From: an uncultured Prevotellaceae bacterium
GTDB taxonomy: Bacteria; Bacteroidota; Bacteroidia; Bacteroidales; Muribaculaceae
DNA length: 8,965 nucleotides
NCBI GenBank assembly: GCA_937892085.1
Contig: CALAVD010000316.1
Location: 1-8,965 of the forward strand
Reading direction: 5' to 3'
Each line of letters begins with the position of its first letter. Positions within the stretch are counted from its first letter, which is position 1. A program made the position numbers and the translations under genes. Positions 1-7,421 of the stretch are shown here, piece by piece. The notes under the pieces were generated by a model. It searched no databases. It was not told the DNA's origin and saw only the letters and a list, made by a program, of their open reading frames with translations.

Positions 1-67
1 AGAAGCCCTCGTCGGCATAAAGGCCGCCCGCTTGTGCCTTGAGAGTGCCCTCGCTCTCGCCTATTCC
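1..67 (-). pseudogene. In-frame continuation of the SusF-type gene beyond the TGA, partial at left edge
   Basis: Directly after the TGA the same frame stays open to the window edge and reads GIGESEGTLKAQAGGLYADE followed by GF. This has the composition and layout of the end of a SusE/F carbohydrate-binding domain: a glycine-rich loop, then an 'ADEGF(Y)' approach to the last strand. The SusE-type neighbour has the comparable PEDGFYQIEM. The stretch therefore belongs to the same ancestral gene. It is untranslated if the TGA stops translation, and coding if the TGA is a sequencing error or is read through. The true 3' end lies outside the window. Confidence 0.7.
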
Positions 68-991
68 TCAGTCGGGAGCATCCCAGCTGTCCTTGTGGCT
101 GCGGAACTTGAAGCCGCCGTTGAGGTACATGAAGCCATAGTAGTCGCCATCGTTGTCGCGGGCGTTCTTCCAGCCCTTGTTCTTAAGGCCGGCAGCGGGT
201 GAGCCCCATCCGTTGGCGTTACCGGCTTGCCAAATCATCTCGGCGTAAGCCAGACCCTCAACGTCGTAGGTCATGTCGTTGGTGTTGACAGTAATAACGT
301 ACTGTGTGTACTCGTCGGGCTCATTAACCCAGATCACCTTGGCGTCGGCGCCCTGAACGAGTTTGCCGCCAAAGGCGAAGCCGTCGGTCTCAACGTCGCT
401 GCCTAACTTGCCTTCCTCATAGTTGTTGAGGTAAGTGAAAGGCAGGAAGTAGAAACTCATATCTCCAGCGGGAACGGTGAGAGTGTACTGACCGTCACTT
501 ACAAACTCCATGGGGGTCTTGCTGTCGCCCTCAACGATATACATACCGGCAGCCATCTTCACAGCATCCTCAATGTCGCTGTAGAAGCGGAAGCCCTGGC
601 CGTTGATGGTGAGCACGGTCATCACGTTGATAGGCACATTAATAGCCTCTTCGGGCACGCCATAGAGAGCCTCGAGCGCGTCGCGCAGCTCGGTAGTCTT
701 GGCGCGGCCCTGCTCATCAACGCTAATGTCGCGCATTTCGCTCTTGTCGGCATTGAAGAGGGTTACAGTGTTGGTCACTGTAGCGTCTTCCTCAGTATTG
801 TAGGTGGGCGTGAACAGGAGCACACTATCGGTAGTGATAGTGGTGAAGTCGATAGCAGGAGCGGCAGCCACCACTGCGTTAGCACTGGCGGGGTTCTCGC
901 TGTTGCTCATGGGGTCGGCCCAGTCCTTGAAATCCTCGGTACAGCTTGCCATGAGCAAACCAATACCTAAAATATAAAATAACTTTTTCAT
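68..991 (-). CDS. SusF/SusE-type surface glycan-binding lipoprotein (DUF5115-like), interrupted by an in-frame TGA
   Basis: Fourth gene of the operon, read as 307 residues to a TGA at 68-70. The start at 989-991 gives a lipoprotein signal (MKKLFYILGIGLLMAS) with lipidated Cys17, followed by acidic TEDFKD, which suits a Bacteroidetes surface-export signal. Residues about 40-136 form an N-terminal beta-sandwich like DUF5115/SusE N-domains. About 148-244 is a first starch-binding-like SusE/F domain. A second begins near 251 (IWQAGNANGWG) and reaches GGFKFRSHKDSWDAPD, where the TGA falls in mid-domain. Family members normally continue from this point with a Trp/Tyr-Gly loop and a final strand, so the product as read lacks the rest of its binding module. 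Such proteins are outer-membrane surface lipoproteins that bind glycan beside SusCD. The family call is firm; the bound glycan is not known. Whether the cell makes a truncated protein, or the TGA is a sequence error, cannot be told here. Confidence 0.85.
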   Translation of the reverse strand: MKKLFYILGIGLLMASCTEDFKDWADPMSNSENPASANAVVAAAPAIDFTTITTDSVLLFTPTYNTEEDATVTNTVTLFNADKSEMRDISVDEQGRAKTTELRDALEALYGVPEEAINVPINVMTVLTINGQGFRFYSDIEDAVKMAAGMYIVEGDSKTPMEFVSDGQYTLTVPAGDMSFYFLPFTYLNNYEEGKLGSDVETDGFAFGGKLVQGADAKVIWVNEPDEYTQYVITVNTNDMTYDVEGLAYAEMIWQAGNANGWGSPAAGLKNKGWKNARDNDGDYYGFMYLNGGFKFRSHKDSWDAPD

Positions 992-1015
992 GTTGTGTTA
1001 ATTTCTTCTTTTAAG

Positions 1016-1066
1016 ATTGACTATAGGCATTGGAGCGGAGCGTGTCCGCCCCATGCCGTCGTCAAT
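1016..1066 (-). other. Intercistronic GC-rich stem-loop between the SusE- and SusF-type genes
   Basis: The 90-bp spacer 992-1081 contains nested inverted repeats. The outer arms are ATTGAC (1016-1021) and GTCAAT (1061-1066). The middle arms are GGCAT (1026-1030) and ATGCC (1053-1057). The inner arms are GCGGA (1035-1039) and TCCGC (1045-1049), around a 5-nt loop (1040-1044). Two further G-C pairs can form between the middle and inner arms, next to a one-base bulge and an A/C mismatch. On the transcribed minus strand the following 24 bases have no U-run, so it does not look like an intrinsic terminator. It may act as an mRNA processing or stability element that sets the level of the last gene; that role is inferred. 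Confidence 0.55.
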
Positions 1067-1081
1067 ATTATTGGTTATAAA

Positions 1082-2290
1082 TTACTCAGTAGTCATAAAG
1101 TAGTACAGACCAAGACAGTCGTTGAAGTAAACGCGATAAACGCCAGCTTTAGCAGGAATGTTTGGACCACCATTAGTTCCATAACCAAGTGGGAAGGCAG
1201 TACCACCCCAGTTCATTGACCAGTCGCTTGTACCGTTGTTAAACTTGATAGGAGTATCGCTGTCCAATGTGAGGTCGGCATACCAATCGTGAGTCTGGGT
1301 GTTATCACGCTTGCCCATAGCTGTCATTGGATTTCCAGCAACGCCATCCCATCCATTGTACTCGCCAGGCATAGTGATGGTAGCATACTCATTGTAAATA
1401 TTATCGAGTTTAACCATAGTGAACTTCTGGGTTACAGTGTTCATCTCAATCTGGTAGAAGCCATCCTCGGGGACACCAATGTTGTGGTTGTCACCGTCCT
1501 CATCGGTAACTGGTGAATCACCCTCAAGGTTGGTATAGTTCATCTGAGTGTCCCAGCTGCCTGGGTCACGCACAAACTTGAACTGACCGCCAGCGGGGAA
1601 GAAGCCGGCATAAACGAGCACGGTGTTGCCATTTGCGTCAACATCGGCGTCGGGCATAGGCAGCAATGGAACGAGGCCAGTACCTACTGAGCCAGAACCA
1701 TTGTCCCAATCGTTGCTACCGATGCAGTTACCCACCATGTACCACAGAACTGGATCGGCGGGCTTGAGCTCGATGTAGTAAGGCTTAACAAGGATTTTCA
1801 CCACATTAGATGTCACCTCGGTGGCACCGGGAGTGTTGGCCTTCACGCGAGCATACACTTCCTGCTCGGCAGGAATCTCGCTCTCGTCGGCATAGTTGCA
1901 AATCACAACAAGTGCTTTAGCCAGTTCGCTTGCGCTAATCTCGGCGTTGCAAGTGCTGAATACGTTTTCAAAAGCGTAGTAGTCGCATTGAGTCACACCG
2001 GTGTCATCGGCAGCCTCTTGGGCGTATGAGGTGGTCCACTCGTTGGTGGGCGAAACCTCTACAGTATATTCCACAGCAACAGGGAAGCCTCCATAGTCAG
2101 GTTGCGACCAGGTGAGGTTCACTGTATTAGAGTTTGCCAAGTCAATAGCTTGACCGGCATAGGCTGGTGTGTTCAGCACAAACGATTCGGGCTGCTGAAG
2201 CACGGGATTAGAGTCGCGGTCATCGCTGCAGGAGGTGAACATGAGCACACCTGCCATGAGCAATAATGCCGACTTGAATATCTTATTCAT
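1082..2290 (-). CDS. SusE-type outer-membrane starch-binding-like lipoprotein
   Basis: 402 residues, close to the size of Bacteroides SusE. A lipoprotein signal ends in LMFTSC with lipidated Cys21, and the following SDDRD closely matches the acidic surface-export signal of Bacteroides lipoproteins. Residues about 36-170 form an Ig/FN3-like SusE N-terminal domain (TVNLTWSQPDYGG...VEYTVEVS). Two SusE/F carbohydrate-binding modules follow: about 183-294 (LWYMVGNCIGSNDWD to QKFTMV) and about 302-400 (ITMPGEYNGWDG to LGLYYFMT). Each carries Trp residues of the kind that stack on sugars (W195 and W246; W314, W357 and W361). The gene ends with TAA and starts 42 bp after susD, so co-transcription is likely. 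Expected role: a surface lipoprotein that binds polysaccharide, probably an alpha-glucan, for the SusCD importer. The family is clear; the substrate is inferred from gene order. Confidence 0.88.
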   Translation of the reverse strand: MNKIFKSALLLMAGVLMFTSCSDDRDSNPVLQQPESFVLNTPAYAGQAIDLANSNTVNLTWSQPDYGGFPVAVEYTVEVSPTNEWTTSYAQEAADDTGVTQCDYYAFENVFSTCNAEISASELAKALVVICNYADESEIPAEQEVYARVKANTPGATEVTSNVVKILVKPYYIELKPADPVLWYMVGNCIGSNDWDNGSGSVGTGLVPLLPMPDADVDANGNTVLVYAGFFPAGGQFKFVRDPGSWDTQMNYTNLEGDSPVTDEDGDNHNIGVPEDGFYQIEMNTVTQKFTMVKLDNIYNEYATITMPGEYNGWDGVAGNPMTAMGKRDNTQTHDWYADLTLDSDTPIKFNNGTSDWSMNWGGTAFPLGYGTNGGPNIPAKAGVYRVYFNDCLGLYYFMTTE

Positions 2291-2332
2291 AATAATCTCT
2301 TATTTAATAATGTTTAAAGTGATAAACTCTAA

Positions 2333-4003
2333 TTATTTGTAACCCTCATTCTGCTTGAGGTTGGGGTTAGCAAGAATGTCATCATTTGGAATAGCGAAGA
2401 CGTTACGGTAAGCCTCGAAGTCGCGGCCTGCGTAAGCGCCACCCTTCCATTGCCACTTATAGTCGGTATTGCCACCAAACTTACCAAAGCGGATGAGGTC
2501 AACACGGCGACGGCCCTCGAAGTAGAACTCACGGCTCCACTCGTCGAGGATGTCGTTAAGAGAATAAGAAGCCTTTACAGTAGCATGAGCACGAGCGCGC
2601 ACAGCATTGATAGCCTGCAGAGCGTCGGCGGGAGCTGCACCACTGCCGGCAAGGCGAGTAACAGCCTCGGCGTAGGTCAAGTAAGCCTCAGCAGCACGCA
2701 TATAGAGCAAGTGGCTGTCGGGGAAGGTGTTGTCGCTTCCCTTAGAGCCGTCGCACTTGAAGTTTGTGAACTTGGCAACAGCATAGCCATTCTTGAAGTC
2801 ACTCTCGTTCTCCACGTTGAGGGTGCGTCCCTCGGTCTCAAAGAGCGCGCGGTCGTCGCCAGCGGCGGCAGCTACCTGATAGGCATGACCTTCGGGAGCC
2901 TCGATGTCGCTGAAGAACTTCTTGATAAGCTCTGGACGGCAGCGGTTACCACCCCAAGTGTTGTTGTTGTAGAGGCCGTTTACCTCGACTTCATCGTAGG
3001 GATAGGGGTGCATGTCACCGTCGAATGTAGAAGCGATCAGGAAGTTGGTGCCACCATAAGAAGTGGTGCGGGTACCATCTTGGATTACAGGGAATACCGC
3101 CTCAACCGATGCACCGTTAGTGCCGTTGTCGCCCATAAAGAGCATCTGGTAAGCAGTGAACGAGCGAGTCACGCCATCAACACCCTCGCCCTCATAGTCG
3201 TCGGTAAACAGCTTGTAGGGAGAATCCATAACCTTCTTGGCATAGTCGCGAGCGGCAGCCCATTGTGGAGTGCCGGTATAGACTTGTGCGTTGAGGTAAA
3301 GGCGAGCAAGGAGCATCCATGCAGCAGCCTTGTCAACACGTCCGTAACCCTGCTGGCCATATTTCTTGGGAGCGGGGTCGCTGAGCACTTGGTCGCCAGA
3401 GCCCTCACCAATGATGTCCTTGAGCTCACTCTCGATAAACTCATAAACCTGAGCGCGAGTGTATTGCTCGGGGTTATCACCCGAAATCTTGGTGGTGAAA
3501 GGAATGTTTCCAAAGGCATCCATCAGCAGATAGAACTGGAATGCGCGCAAGAAACGAACCTCGGCAGTCATTGTAGCATCATAGTCGTTAAACACGTCGA
3601 GATATTGGTTGCAGAAGGTGATACCGATACACAGACCATAGTAGTAACCACGCAGCATTGGGTGGCTGGAGTCGTAGCTGTTGTGGCAATAAGAAGAAAT
3701 ACCCTCGTCGCCCCAACCGCAGATAGCCTCGTCGGTAGTCAGCTCGTTAGAATTCCACATCTGACGGAACTTGTGCTGGAAGCCACCGTCAAGACCTGCA
3801 ACGTCAACGTTGTCGTCGCCACCGTTATTGCCCGAAGTGGCGAATACCGAATAGCACTTGTTGAACAGCTGCTCAGCAGTCACATCATTTTGCAGAGCGG
3901 GGTCGATAGGCTCCACGTCAAGGTCATTGACGCAAGAGTTCAGACCAAAGCCCATCAAGATAGTTGCAGCTGCACAAACTATATATTTAAAAAACTTATT
4001 CAT
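2333..4003 (-). CDS. susD: SusD/RagB-family surface glycan-binding lipoprotein
   Basis: 556 residues, about the length of B. thetaiotaomicron SusD. The signal peptide ends in GLNSC with lipidated Cys24, and VNDLDVEP follows. The family hallmarks are present: an N-terminal TPR-like region (about 40-150, with LRGYYYGLCIGITFCNQYLD), the AEVRFLRAFQFYLLMDAFGNIPF segment, and YMRAAEAYLTYAEA with INAVRARA. The protein ends NVFAIPNDDILANPNLKQNEGY, the standard SusD C-terminus. Residues 80-101, containing W83 and ELTTDEAICGWGDEGI, resemble the aromatic ligand region of starch-type SusD proteins, which favours an alpha-glucan ligand (inference). SusD forms a lid on the SusC barrel and hands oligosaccharides to it. 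It begins 35 bp after the susC stop with no terminator between. The symbol is used in the family sense; orthology to the starch gene is not proven. Confidence 0.93.
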   Translation of the reverse strand: MNKFFKYIVCAAATILMGFGLNSCVNDLDVEPIDPALQNDVTAEQLFNKCYSVFATSGNNGGDDNVDVAGLDGGFQHKFRQMWNSNELTTDEAICGWGDEGISSYCHNSYDSSHPMLRGYYYGLCIGITFCNQYLDVFNDYDATMTAEVRFLRAFQFYLLMDAFGNIPFTTKISGDNPEQYTRAQVYEFIESELKDIIGEGSGDQVLSDPAPKKYGQQGYGRVDKAAAWMLLARLYLNAQVYTGTPQWAAARDYAKKVMDSPYKLFTDDYEGEGVDGVTRSFTAYQMLFMGDNGTNGASVEAVFPVIQDGTRTTSYGGTNFLIASTFDGDMHPYPYDEVEVNGLYNNNTWGGNRCRPELIKKFFSDIEAPEGHAYQVAAAAGDDRALFETEGRTLNVENESDFKNGYAVAKFTNFKCDGSKGSDNTFPDSHLLYMRAAEAYLTYAEAVTRLAGSGAAPADALQAINAVRARAHATVKASYSLNDILDEWSREFYFEGRRRVDLIRFGKFGGNTDYKWQWKGGAYAGRDFEAYRNVFAIPNDDILANPNLKQNEGYK

Positions 4004-4038
4004 TTTGATATATATTTATTAATGTGTGTCTAAAATAA

Positions 4039-7000
4039 TTAGAAGTTCAGGCTCAGACCAAGGATGAACGAGATGGGACGTGGGAAGATGTCGCCACCAA
4101 TACCGCCGAAGATCTCGGGATCGATACCATCATACTTGGTAATGCAGAATACGTTAGAAACTGTACCATAAACACGTCCACCAATGCCGTGATAGCTACC
4201 GCTCTTGAAGAGCTCATTGAAGCTATAACCCAGGGTGATGTTATCGCACTTGAGGAACGAAGCGTTCTGTACCCAATAGTCGCTGAATACGGTCTCGGTG
4301 TCATAGGTTTGCCAACCCATTTCAACTGCCGATAAAGGACGGTTGTTGAAGTAGTTACCCGAAACGTTCTCCAAAATTGCGGCGTTGCTCACATTGTGAT
4401 GACCTTGAGCCACGTTGTTGAACATGTAGTTGCCAATGCTTGCGCGCAGGCTGAAACCGAAGTCCCAGTTCTTCCACTCGAGCTTCGAAGCAAAGCCCAT
4501 GGTAACAGGAGCCCAAGGACACTTGTAGAAGTAACGGTCAGAAGGACTAATCACGCCGTCGCCATTGCGGTCAACAACTTGACCCTCGATGGGCTTGCCA
4601 TTCTGGTCGTAAACCTGCTGATAAACCCAGAACGAGTTAGATGGTTTTCCAACAACATGTGCTTGAGCGGGACCATTGATACCGATACTACCTGTGGTGA
4701 TGAAATTGCTCTCATCATCAGTGATAAGTTCAATGACCTTGTTGCTGTTGTAAGTGAGGTTGTAATCGAGAGTCCACAACAGGTCGTTGGTAGAGATAGC
4801 CTTCCAGTTAACTGAGAACTCGATACCTGTGTTGCGCAGCGAACCGATGTTCTTGTAGAACTCATTAGAGAAGTTGGTCATTGCCGAGAAAGGCGACCAG
4901 TTCAAGAGGTCGGTGGTCTTGCGGTAGTACCAGTCGATGCTACCTGTCAAGCGGCCGTTCATCACACCCCAGTCAAGACCCACATTGGTGGTGGTAGTGG
5001 TCTCCCACTTAAGCTCGGGGTTATACACGTTAGGTTTAGCCTTAGAGCCGTCGCCCAAGAGGTCGTAGAACGAACCCATGCCGCCGTTGCTCATCACGTA
5101 GTTAGCAAAGTAGTTGTAGTCGCCAATACCTTCCTGCTGACCTGTCTTACCCCAACCGAGGCGGAGCTTCATGGCGCTGAAAGGACCATCTTTCATGAAG
5201 TCTTCCTCAGCAATGTTCCAAGCAATAGCTGCCGAGGGGAAGAGTGCCCAGTGGTCACGGAAGCGTGACGAACCATCGTAACGCATAGTGAAGGTGAGGT
5301 AGTACTTGCTGTCGTAGATGTAGTTCATACGGCCGAAGAATGATACCAGATAGTTCTCGGTGCGATAGCCGAGACCGTTGTTCTGGCGATATACGCCCTC
5401 GCCACGGATGGCACCAGCCTTAGGATCGCCAATAGCGTAAGTTACGCCAGGAATCCACATTCCAGGAGCAACAACAAAAGCATTCTCGTTGTCCTGAGCA
5501 CTGAAATAGAGTGCCGAGTTGGTTGGGTAAGTACCCCACGACTCGTTGAACTCCTTGCGCCAGTTGTGCTGCCACTCGTAACCTGCCATGATGTCGAAGT
5601 GGTGCTTGTCGTTGAAGTCCTTGTAGTATTGAGCGTAGGTACTCAACTGGAGGTTCTCTTTCGACTGAGTGTAGTAGCTGGTGTTGCCCCAGTAGTTGCT
5701 GGTGTTGCTGATGTTGGCGCTGATGTTGTGACCTTCACCGTGAGTGAAGTCACCACCGAGTGTCAAGTGGAGACGCAAGTCCTCAAAACCGTGAATCTTA
5801 TAGTCGATGTCGGCACTACCAATGAACGAGCGGGTCTTACCGCTGTTGTCATGGTTGTCGAGCATTGCCACGGGGTTGTAAGGAGCGTTGATGTTCTTGG
5901 TGTAGGGCCAAGCGGGGTCGGCGCTGTTTTCCTGCATCCAGTCGAAGTATCCACCCACGCCAGCATACTTAGGATCGTCGCTGTAGATGGGCTGAGTGGG
6001 ATCCATGCGCACTGCATTGCCCACAGCGCCGGTGTCGGCGAAGCGGCTCTTTGTCCAAGCGAGCTTGCCGTTGAGGTTCATGGTCAAGTGGTCATTCAAG
6101 AGTGAAGGACTCAGGTTAACGGCTACGGTGTAGCGCTTGTAGTCCGAAGTCTTGAGGATACCTTGCTGGTCGGTGTAACCGAGCGAGAGACGATAAGGAA
6201 GGAAGTCGCTAACCGAACCGGCAACAGTCACATTGTGGTCATGGCTGAAGGCAGTGCGATAAATTTCGTTCTGCCAGTCGGTGTTGGCGGTGCCAAGCAG
6301 TGAGAGGGCAGTTTCCTTGCGGGAGTCATTCTCAAAGGCGTTAGTAATAAAGGCACGATACTCGTCACCATTCATCACCTTGATAGTCTTTTTCTTCATG
6401 CTCCAGGTTACGCTTCCGTTATAGCTCACTTGTGGAGCAGTCTGGCCACGACGGCCTTTCTTGGTGGTGATGATGATAACACCGTTAGAACCACGCGAAC
6501 CGTAGATGGCGGTTGCCGAAGCGTCCTTAAGCACGTTGAAGCTCTCGATATCCTGTGGGTTAACGAGAGACAGGGGGTTAGACACACCACTAATGCCATT
6601 GTTATCCATGGCGATACCATCGATAACGATGAGTGGGTTGTTGCTGGCGTTCAGTGACGAACCACCACGAATGCGGATTGTAGCCGAGCCACCAGGGGCA
6701 CCATCGCCACTGGTAACGCTCACACCGGCAACTTTACCGCTGAGCATGTCCTGCGCACTCACTACCACACCCTTGTTCTTGGCGTCGGGGCGGAGGGCGG
6801 TGACACTACCAGTGAGGTCGCTCTTCTTAACAGTACCGTAACCGATTACCACCACATTCTCGAGCACTTGAGCATCGTCGAGCATTTCGATAACGAGGGT
6901 TGGAGCGGCGGTAACGATCTGATCTTGAAGACCGATAGAAGAAACTTGGAGCTGGGCGCCCTTAGGTACAGTGATAGTGAAGTTGCCGTCGAAGTCGGTA

Positions 7001-7173
7001 GCCACAACATTTGTGGTTCCCACTTGGGTAACTGTTGCACCAATAACAGGTTCGCCGGTAGCATCCTTGACATGTCCCTGCACAGTAATCTGTGCGTAGG
7101 CTCCGATAGATAGGAAAAGTCCCATCATCAGGGCTAGAATCCTTTGGGGAATTCTAATGTTTACCTGCTTCAT
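4039..7173 (-). CDS. susC: SusC/RagA-family TonB-dependent outer-membrane transporter
   Basis: 1044 residues, usual for SusC. The signal peptide covers residues 1-27 (cleavage AYA|Q). The start at 7171-7173 is fixed by an in-frame TAA three codons upstream. A carboxypeptidase-regulatory-like domain spans about 29-103 (VQGHVKDATGEPVIGATV), then a TonB-box-like stretch (ENVVVIGYGT, 105-113). The plug domain is about 115-240 and includes the SusC signature FNVLKDASATAIYGSRGSNG at 212-231. The rest is a 22-strand-type beta barrel ending LGLSLNF with the terminal Phe expected for barrel insertion. There is no N-terminal STN signalling domain, so it is not expected to act through an ECF anti-sigma factor; this fits the LacI-type regulator alongside. 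It imports oligosaccharides using TonB energy, with SusD as lid. It is the first gene of the operon, and its putative promoter lies at 7289-7317. The transporter family is certain; the glycan is not. Confidence 0.95.
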   Translation of the reverse strand: MKQVNIRIPQRILALMMGLFLSIGAYAQITVQGHVKDATGEPVIGATVTQVGTTNVVATDFDGNFTITVPKGAQLQVSSIGLQDQIVTAAPTLVIEMLDDAQVLENVVVIGYGTVKKSDLTGSVTALRPDAKNKGVVVSAQDMLSGKVAGVSVTSGDGAPGGSATIRIRGGSSLNASNNPLIVIDGIAMDNNGISGVSNPLSLVNPQDIESFNVLKDASATAIYGSRGSNGVIIITTKKGRRGQTAPQVSYNGSVTWSMKKKTIKVMNGDEYRAFITNAFENDSRKETALSLLGTANTDWQNEIYRTAFSHDHNVTVAGSVSDFLPYRLSLGYTDQQGILKTSDYKRYTVAVNLSPSLLNDHLTMNLNGKLAWTKSRFADTGAVGNAVRMDPTQPIYSDDPKYAGVGGYFDWMQENSADPAWPYTKNINAPYNPVAMLDNHDNSGKTRSFIGSADIDYKIHGFEDLRLHLTLGGDFTHGEGHNISANISNTSNYWGNTSYYTQSKENLQLSTYAQYYKDFNDKHHFDIMAGYEWQHNWRKEFNESWGTYPTNSALYFSAQDNENAFVVAPGMWIPGVTYAIGDPKAGAIRGEGVYRQNNGLGYRTENYLVSFFGRMNYIYDSKYYLTFTMRYDGSSRFRDHWALFPSAAIAWNIAEEDFMKDGPFSAMKLRLGWGKTGQQEGIGDYNYFANYVMSNGGMGSFYDLLGDGSKAKPNVYNPELKWETTTTTNVGLDWGVMNGRLTGSIDWYYRKTTDLLNWSPFSAMTNFSNEFYKNIGSLRNTGIEFSVNWKAISTNDLLWTLDYNLTYNSNKVIELITDDESNFITTGSIGINGPAQAHVVGKPSNSFWVYQQVYDQNGKPIEGQVVDRNGDGVISPSDRYFYKCPWAPVTMGFASKLEWKNWDFGFSLRASIGNYMFNNVAQGHHNVSNAAILENVSGNYFNNRPLSAVEMGWQTYDTETVFSDYWVQNASFLKCDNITLGYSFNELFKSGSYHGIGGRVYGTVSNVFCITKYDGIDPEIFGGIGGDIFPRPISFILGLSLNF

Positions 7174-7272
7174 CTTGTTTTAATTAAATTGTTATTAAGT
7201 TATTGAGTTAATAAAAATATTTTTCTTTGACTGTTAATTTTTCGGTTATGTTAATCACAGCAAAAGATAGGG

Positions 7273-7283
7273 GCGAAATTCGC
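7273..7283. promoter_or_regulatory. Inverted repeat GCGAAATTCGC at the predicted susC start of transcription
   Basis: A perfect 5-bp inverted repeat around one central base, about 6 bp downstream of the candidate susC -7 element, so it would sit at or near the start of transcription. That is a classic place for a repressor or auxiliary operator. Its arms (GCGAA) resemble but do not equal the GCAAA half-site seen elsewhere in the region. An operator role is only a suggestion; an 11-bp palindrome could be chance. Confidence 0.25.
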
Positions 7284-7288
7284 AACTA

Positions 7289-7317
7289 CAAAAGTAATTC
7301 TTTTGCATAAAAGCAAA
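7289..7317 (-). promoter_or_regulatory. Candidate susC operon promoter (Bacteroidetes -33/-7 type)
   Basis: Read on the minus strand, TTTG (7317-7314) is followed after 17 nt by TACTTTTG (7296-7289), an exact match to the Bacteroides TAnnTTTG -7 element. The spacer is slightly shorter than the most common spacing. Transcription would start near 7283, giving a leader of about 110 nt. The -33 TTTG lies inside one arm of the inverted repeat 7312-7328, so a bound LacI-type protein could block it. Confidence 0.45.
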
Positions 7318-7328
7318 GTGATTTTGCT
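7312..7328. promoter_or_regulatory. Second inverted GCAAA repeat overlapping the susC -33 element
   Basis: AGCAAA (7312-7317) and TTTGCT (7323-7328) form 6-bp inverted arms around GTGAT. The arms contain the same GCAAA half-site as the perfect palindrome at 7353-7364, but the gap is 5 bp instead of the central CG, so it is not a standard LacI-family operator. One arm covers the candidate susC -33 TTTG. It may be a weak or auxiliary regulator site. Confidence 0.35.
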
Positions 7329-7352
7329 ATTTAATTATGTGTTAAATAGAGC

Positions 7353-7364
7353 GCAAACGTTTGC
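7353..7364. promoter_or_regulatory. Predicted operator of the adjacent LacI-family regulator
   Basis: GCAAACGTTTGC is a perfect 12-bp palindrome with the central CG step typical of LacI-family operators, and it matches the core of the E. coli PurR operator. It lies 131 bp upstream of the LacI-type start codon and about 70 bp upstream of the predicted susC start of transcription. The neighbouring regulator has a canonical LacI recognition helix (VSVATVSR) and hinge leucine, which fits binding to such a site. Autoregulation and control of the susC operon are inferred. Confidence 0.75.
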
Positions 7365-7413
7365 ATTAAGATATTTTAAGAAATAAAAAACATAGCCTTT
7401 TTAAGATTTATTG

Positions 7414-7421
7414 TAATTTTG
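7414..7421 (+). promoter_or_regulatory. Candidate -7 element for the LacI-type gene
   Basis: TAATTTTG matches TAnnTTTG exactly on the plus strand, which would start transcription near 7427 and give a leader of about 68 nt. No good -33 TTTG is present at the usual distance (about 7389-7397 reads AACATAGCC), so the call is weak. Confidence 0.3.

Noticed and set aside
68..70. TGA as a selenocysteine codon
   Set aside because: The surrounding sequence is a carbohydrate-binding loop where Trp is expected, and no redox motif is present. Only 67 bases follow, too few to assess a downstream hairpin properly.
2312..2327. Weak inverted repeat GTTTA/TAAAC in the susD-susE spacer
   Set aside because: Arms of 5 bp with one G-C pair and no U-run; too weak for a terminator or regulatory hairpin.
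2450..4033. A 527-codon open frame on the plus strand, antisense to nearly all of susD
   Set aside because: The minus-strand SusD is unmistakable from end to end, and the antisense translation shows no recognisable domain and is low in complexity (rich in V, A, L, S). Long antisense frames are expected from the codon bias here.
5566..6105. A 179-codon plus-strand frame opposite the susC barrel
   Set aside because: It is antisense to a conserved SusC region, rich in Val and without family features; a codon-bias shadow.
7213..7224. The 12-bp palindrome AAAAATATTTTT in the susC leader
   Set aside because: Made only of A and T in a very AT-rich stretch, so it is likely by chance and not listed as an operator.
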